The notes under the pieces are model-generated. The model was given only the letters and a program-made list of their open reading frames with translations, was not told the origin of the DNA and did no database searches. From assembly GCF_020539525.1 (NCBI RefSeq), contig NZ_JACDXX010000007.1, forward strand, positions 1 to 64,000: a stretch of 64,000 nucleotides of DNA. Reading direction: 5' to 3'. Position numbers and translations under genes: made by a program. This DNA comes from Pseudogemmobacter faecipullorum. GTDB lineage: Bacteria > Pseudomonadota > Alphaproteobacteria > Rhodobacterales > Rhodobacteraceae. Shown here one piece after another: positions 60,453-64,000 of the stretch (its first letter is position 1; every line of letters starts with the position of its first letter).

Positions 60453-61568
60453 TCAATCGGCCTCACTCAGCCGCCAGCTGCCGATTTCCCAGCCCGGGGC
60501 AGGGTGAATTCCGATCCGGGCGGGCTGGTTGATTCGACCCAGCGCGATACTGGCACAATCCGGCAGGCAGGCGGTGTCATAGCCCTGCTGGCGCAGGGCC
60601 TGATGCGCGGCATCGCTCAGGATCAGCAGATCGGGCATGGCAAAGCCCGAGAGGTCGATCTGGTCCGCGAGGCTGCGGGCATCGGCCTGCGCCAGTTGTA
60701 GGCTGATCACCCGGCTGCGATAGTGCAGCCCGGGCAGGGGGATCTCTGCGCCCGCGTCTGAAAGCGGCGGCAGCAGGGTCAGGCTGACCGGTTCGGGCAG
60801 GCTGATCGCGACCCCGGCGCTGCCCGGCCTGTCGCCCAGCCAGCCAGAGCTGAGCGCCGTCAGTCTTGCCTCCTCCTCGGCGGCGGGCGGGGCCTCGCCG
60901 GCGATAAGCTCAACCGGCAGCGTGATCTCGAGCAGCGCCGGGGCCGCCTCCTCCTGCTGCAGCTTTGCAGCGCCGGGGGTGGCAAACCAGCGCCCGTTGC
61001 CGGCGAGAATCGCTGCATGCGCGCGCTGATAGCCGGCATAGCTGTCATAATAGCCCGTCACATGTTCGACCGGCTCGCCGGGCAGGGCGCTGCGCTGGCG
61101 CAGGGCGGCAAAGCCGCTGTCGTGCGCGCCCTGGCTGTCCGCGCCGATGAACCAGCTGCCGCAATCGGCCTCGGGGCAGGTGAAGATATGCAAGGGCAGG
61201 CCGGCCTGAAACAAAGTGCCGACCTCTACCTGCGGCGCGGCGTGTTCAGAGCCTGCCGCCGCCTCAGCGCTGACAGGCAGGCTGTACCACAGATCAGGGG
61301 CGAGGCGGCTCAGCTCTGCCGCATCCTGCACCAGCAACGGCCCCCGGCCGGTCACCAGATCGCCCAGCACAAGCGAAAAGCCGCCCTGGCCGAGATCATA
61401 GCCTTCGGTCATCCGGATCACATCGCGCGATTGCGGCGGCGCTTCCGGCGCCTTACCGGGCCGGGCGGAGGAACCCGGCAGAAACGGGCCGGAGGCCAGG
61501 AAAATAAGCGCTGCCGCTCCGATCCCGCCCGCAATCAGGGCGAGGGTTTTGCGCCGGGATACCGCCAT
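60453..61568 (-). CDS. Membrane-anchored or secreted protein of unknown function
   Basis: A 371-aa protein with an N-terminal SRRKTLALIAGGIGAAALIFLASG segment, either a Tat-like signal or a membrane anchor. The rest is periplasmic-looking, Ala/Pro/Glu-rich, with a Cys pair in HIFTCPEADCGSWFIG and another in DTACLPDCASIA. I recognise no family. It is divergent from lepA across 128 bp; the organisation resembles an unlinked single gene. Confidence 0.65.
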   Translation of the reverse strand: MAVSRRKTLALIAGGIGAAALIFLASGPFLPGSSARPGKAPEAPPQSRDVIRMTEGYDLGQGGFSLVLGDLVTGRGPLLVQDAAELSRLAPDLWYSLPVSAEAAAGSEHAAPQVEVGTLFQAGLPLHIFTCPEADCGSWFIGADSQGAHDSGFAALRQRSALPGEPVEHVTGYYDSYAGYQRAHAAILAGNGRWFATPGAAKLQQEEAAPALLEITLPVELIAGEAPPAAEEEARLTALSSGWLGDRPGSAGVAISLPEPVSLTLLPPLSDAGAEIPLPGLHYRSRVISLQLAQADARSLADQIDLSGFAMPDLLILSDAAHQALRQQGYDTACLPDCASIALGRINQPARIGIHPAPGWEIGSWRLSEAD

Positions 61569-61696
61569 AATCTGCCGTTCATTCCTGTATTCTGCCCCCA
61601 GGGCAGGGGCACCGGGGCCCGTCAGTGTTAAAATCCCTGCATCCGGTCGGATTGTCCCCCTTCCAGCATGCCGCGACTATCGCTATAGCGGCACCC

Positions 61697-63496
<1,800 letters not shown>

Positions 63497-63520
63497 GGCC
63501 CGGGGCCTTCAGACTGAATA

Positions 63521-63552
63521 AAAAGCCCGCACCAGCAGTGCGGGCTTTTTTT
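63521..63552 (+). terminator. Terminator after lepA
   Basis: AAAAGCCCGCAC / GTGCGGGCTTTT (63521-63549), a five-base loop and a seven-T tail. Confidence 0.9.
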
Positions 63553-63843
63553 ATTTGGCCGGATCTCGCTGCAGCCGCCGCCGCTCAACCTGGCATTCAG
63601 GCCCTGGCCCTAGCGGATTGGCCCGAGCGGACCGGCTGCACATGGCGGCCCGGCCGGGTCCGGGCGTGACGCTTCATGATCTGGCCATGGGCCCGGGCAA
63701 TCACAACCGGCACCGGTTTGCCGCTGCGGGGGGCCATTTCCGACCGGAGCGCAGGCCTTTTATCCCGGGGGACATTGGCAGTTGCGGCGCAAAATCAGCC
63801 GTTTTTTTAGCGGTTTCGCGCGGTTCACCGGGGAGGTCAGGCA
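63553..63843. other. Gene-free stretch after lepA
   Basis: About 290 bp between the lepA terminator and the next terminator; short open frames on both strands have no ribosome site or recognisable product. I see nothing else in it. Confidence 0.45.
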
Positions 63844-63880
63844 AAAGAAAACCCCTCGCGGAGCTATGCTCCGGAGGGGT
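63844..63880 (-). terminator. Terminator of the minus-strand gene at the right edge
   Basis: ACCCCTC.CGGAGC / GCTCCG.GAGGGGT stem (63850-63880) followed on the minus strand by TTTTCTTTT. Confidence 0.8.
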
Positions 63881-63926
63881 ATCTCTGCCAGCCTCTGCCC
63901 GGGTCTGCCGGGCCGGAGGGGTCTGA

Positions 63927-64000
63927 TCAGAGGTCGTTCGCGGTTTTGCGGGCTTCCGAGCTGACGGCAGCACCGGCGCGCTGCATATCGGCGCCTGCGC
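63927..64000 (-). CDS. C-terminal end of an entericidin-like small lipoprotein
   Basis: Only the last 24 codons are inside the window: GADMQRAGAAVSSEARKTANDL then TGA (rc of 63927-63929). The GAGxDxQxAGxAV pattern is that of entericidin A/B lipoproteins (about 45 aa). A strong terminator lies 47 bp downstream, supporting a real short gene. The N-terminus with its lipobox would lie beyond 64000. Confidence 0.55.
   Translation of the reverse strand, partial: AGADMQRAGAAVSSEARKTANDL

Overview
The window is chromosomal DNA from a high-GC alphaproteobacterium of the Rhodobacterales (Rhodobacteraceae/Paracoccaceae type). This rests on protein style (pyruvate carboxylase, a ctaCBGE–surf1–thrC–M16 gene order, a GT14/DUF5928 protein, PtsP next to lysC) and on a DUF1127 gene followed by anti-Shine-Dalgarno (cuckoo, CcsR-type) RNA hairpins, an arrangement described in Rhodobacter. 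Nothing here looks like phage, plasmid, IS element or CRISPR; most of it is housekeeping DNA.

Layout. 1-6.3 kb: the 3' end of tuf, tRNA-Tyr, rlmB, a CoA-binding protein, and a minus-strand histidine cluster (hisB-hisH / hisA / hisF-hisE) with a DUF2147 gene antisense inside it, headed by tRNA-Gly. 6.5-13.5 kb: pyruvate carboxylase, a ProC-like reductase, UvrD/PcrA helicase. 13.6-15.7 kb: benE, a 600-bp hairpin array and a DUF1127 gene, all on the minus strand; this is the most interesting locus. 15.9-18.3 kb: Mrp ATPase and a chromate transporter. 18.4-30 kb: a division/cell-wall (dcw) cluster mraZ-rsmH-ftsL-ftsI-murE-murF-mraY-(two opposing envelope genes)-murD, with MraZ-box-like TGGG repeats upstream. 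30-40.9 kb: tldD, cytochrome c oxidase genes ctaC-ctaB-(small)-ctaG-ctaE-surf1, thrC, an M16 peptidase, a RimJ-like acetyltransferase and an FAD oxidase. 40.9-47 kb: apt-mtnP (methylthioadenosine/adenine salvage), lysC, a glycosyltransferase-like gene, ptsP. 47-50 kb: ctaA and an M32 carboxypeptidase. 50-54.6 kb: an SsuD-like monooxygenase, a sulfotransferase, a GT14-type glycosyltransferase and a HIT protein. 54.7-59.5 kb: a compact minus-strand sulfur operon (cytochrome c, FCSD flavoprotein, YeeE/SoxT-like transporter, second FCSD flavoprotein, soxY, soxZ). 59.9-64 kb: two unknown secreted proteins, lepA and the end of an entericidin-like gene.

The standout signal is at 14820-15423 (minus strand): twelve hairpins, each with CTCCTCCC or a close variant in its loop, in six two-hairpin modules with a regular 105-109 bp period, separated by five small GC hairpins, directly downstream of a 69-aa DUF1127 protein. 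The stems differ between older modules but stay self-complementary, so selection appears to be on RNA structure and on the loop motif. I read it as an enlarged CcsR/cuckoo RNA operon whose last three modules are a recent 108-bp triplication, ending only 84 nt before benE.

Other structure: a dispersed intergenic element (TTTCATCTGTC ... TATCCCC followed by a G/C hairpin) in four clear copies and one degraded copy; a 3 x 38-bp tandem repeat before ctaA; and many clear intrinsic terminators between convergent genes.
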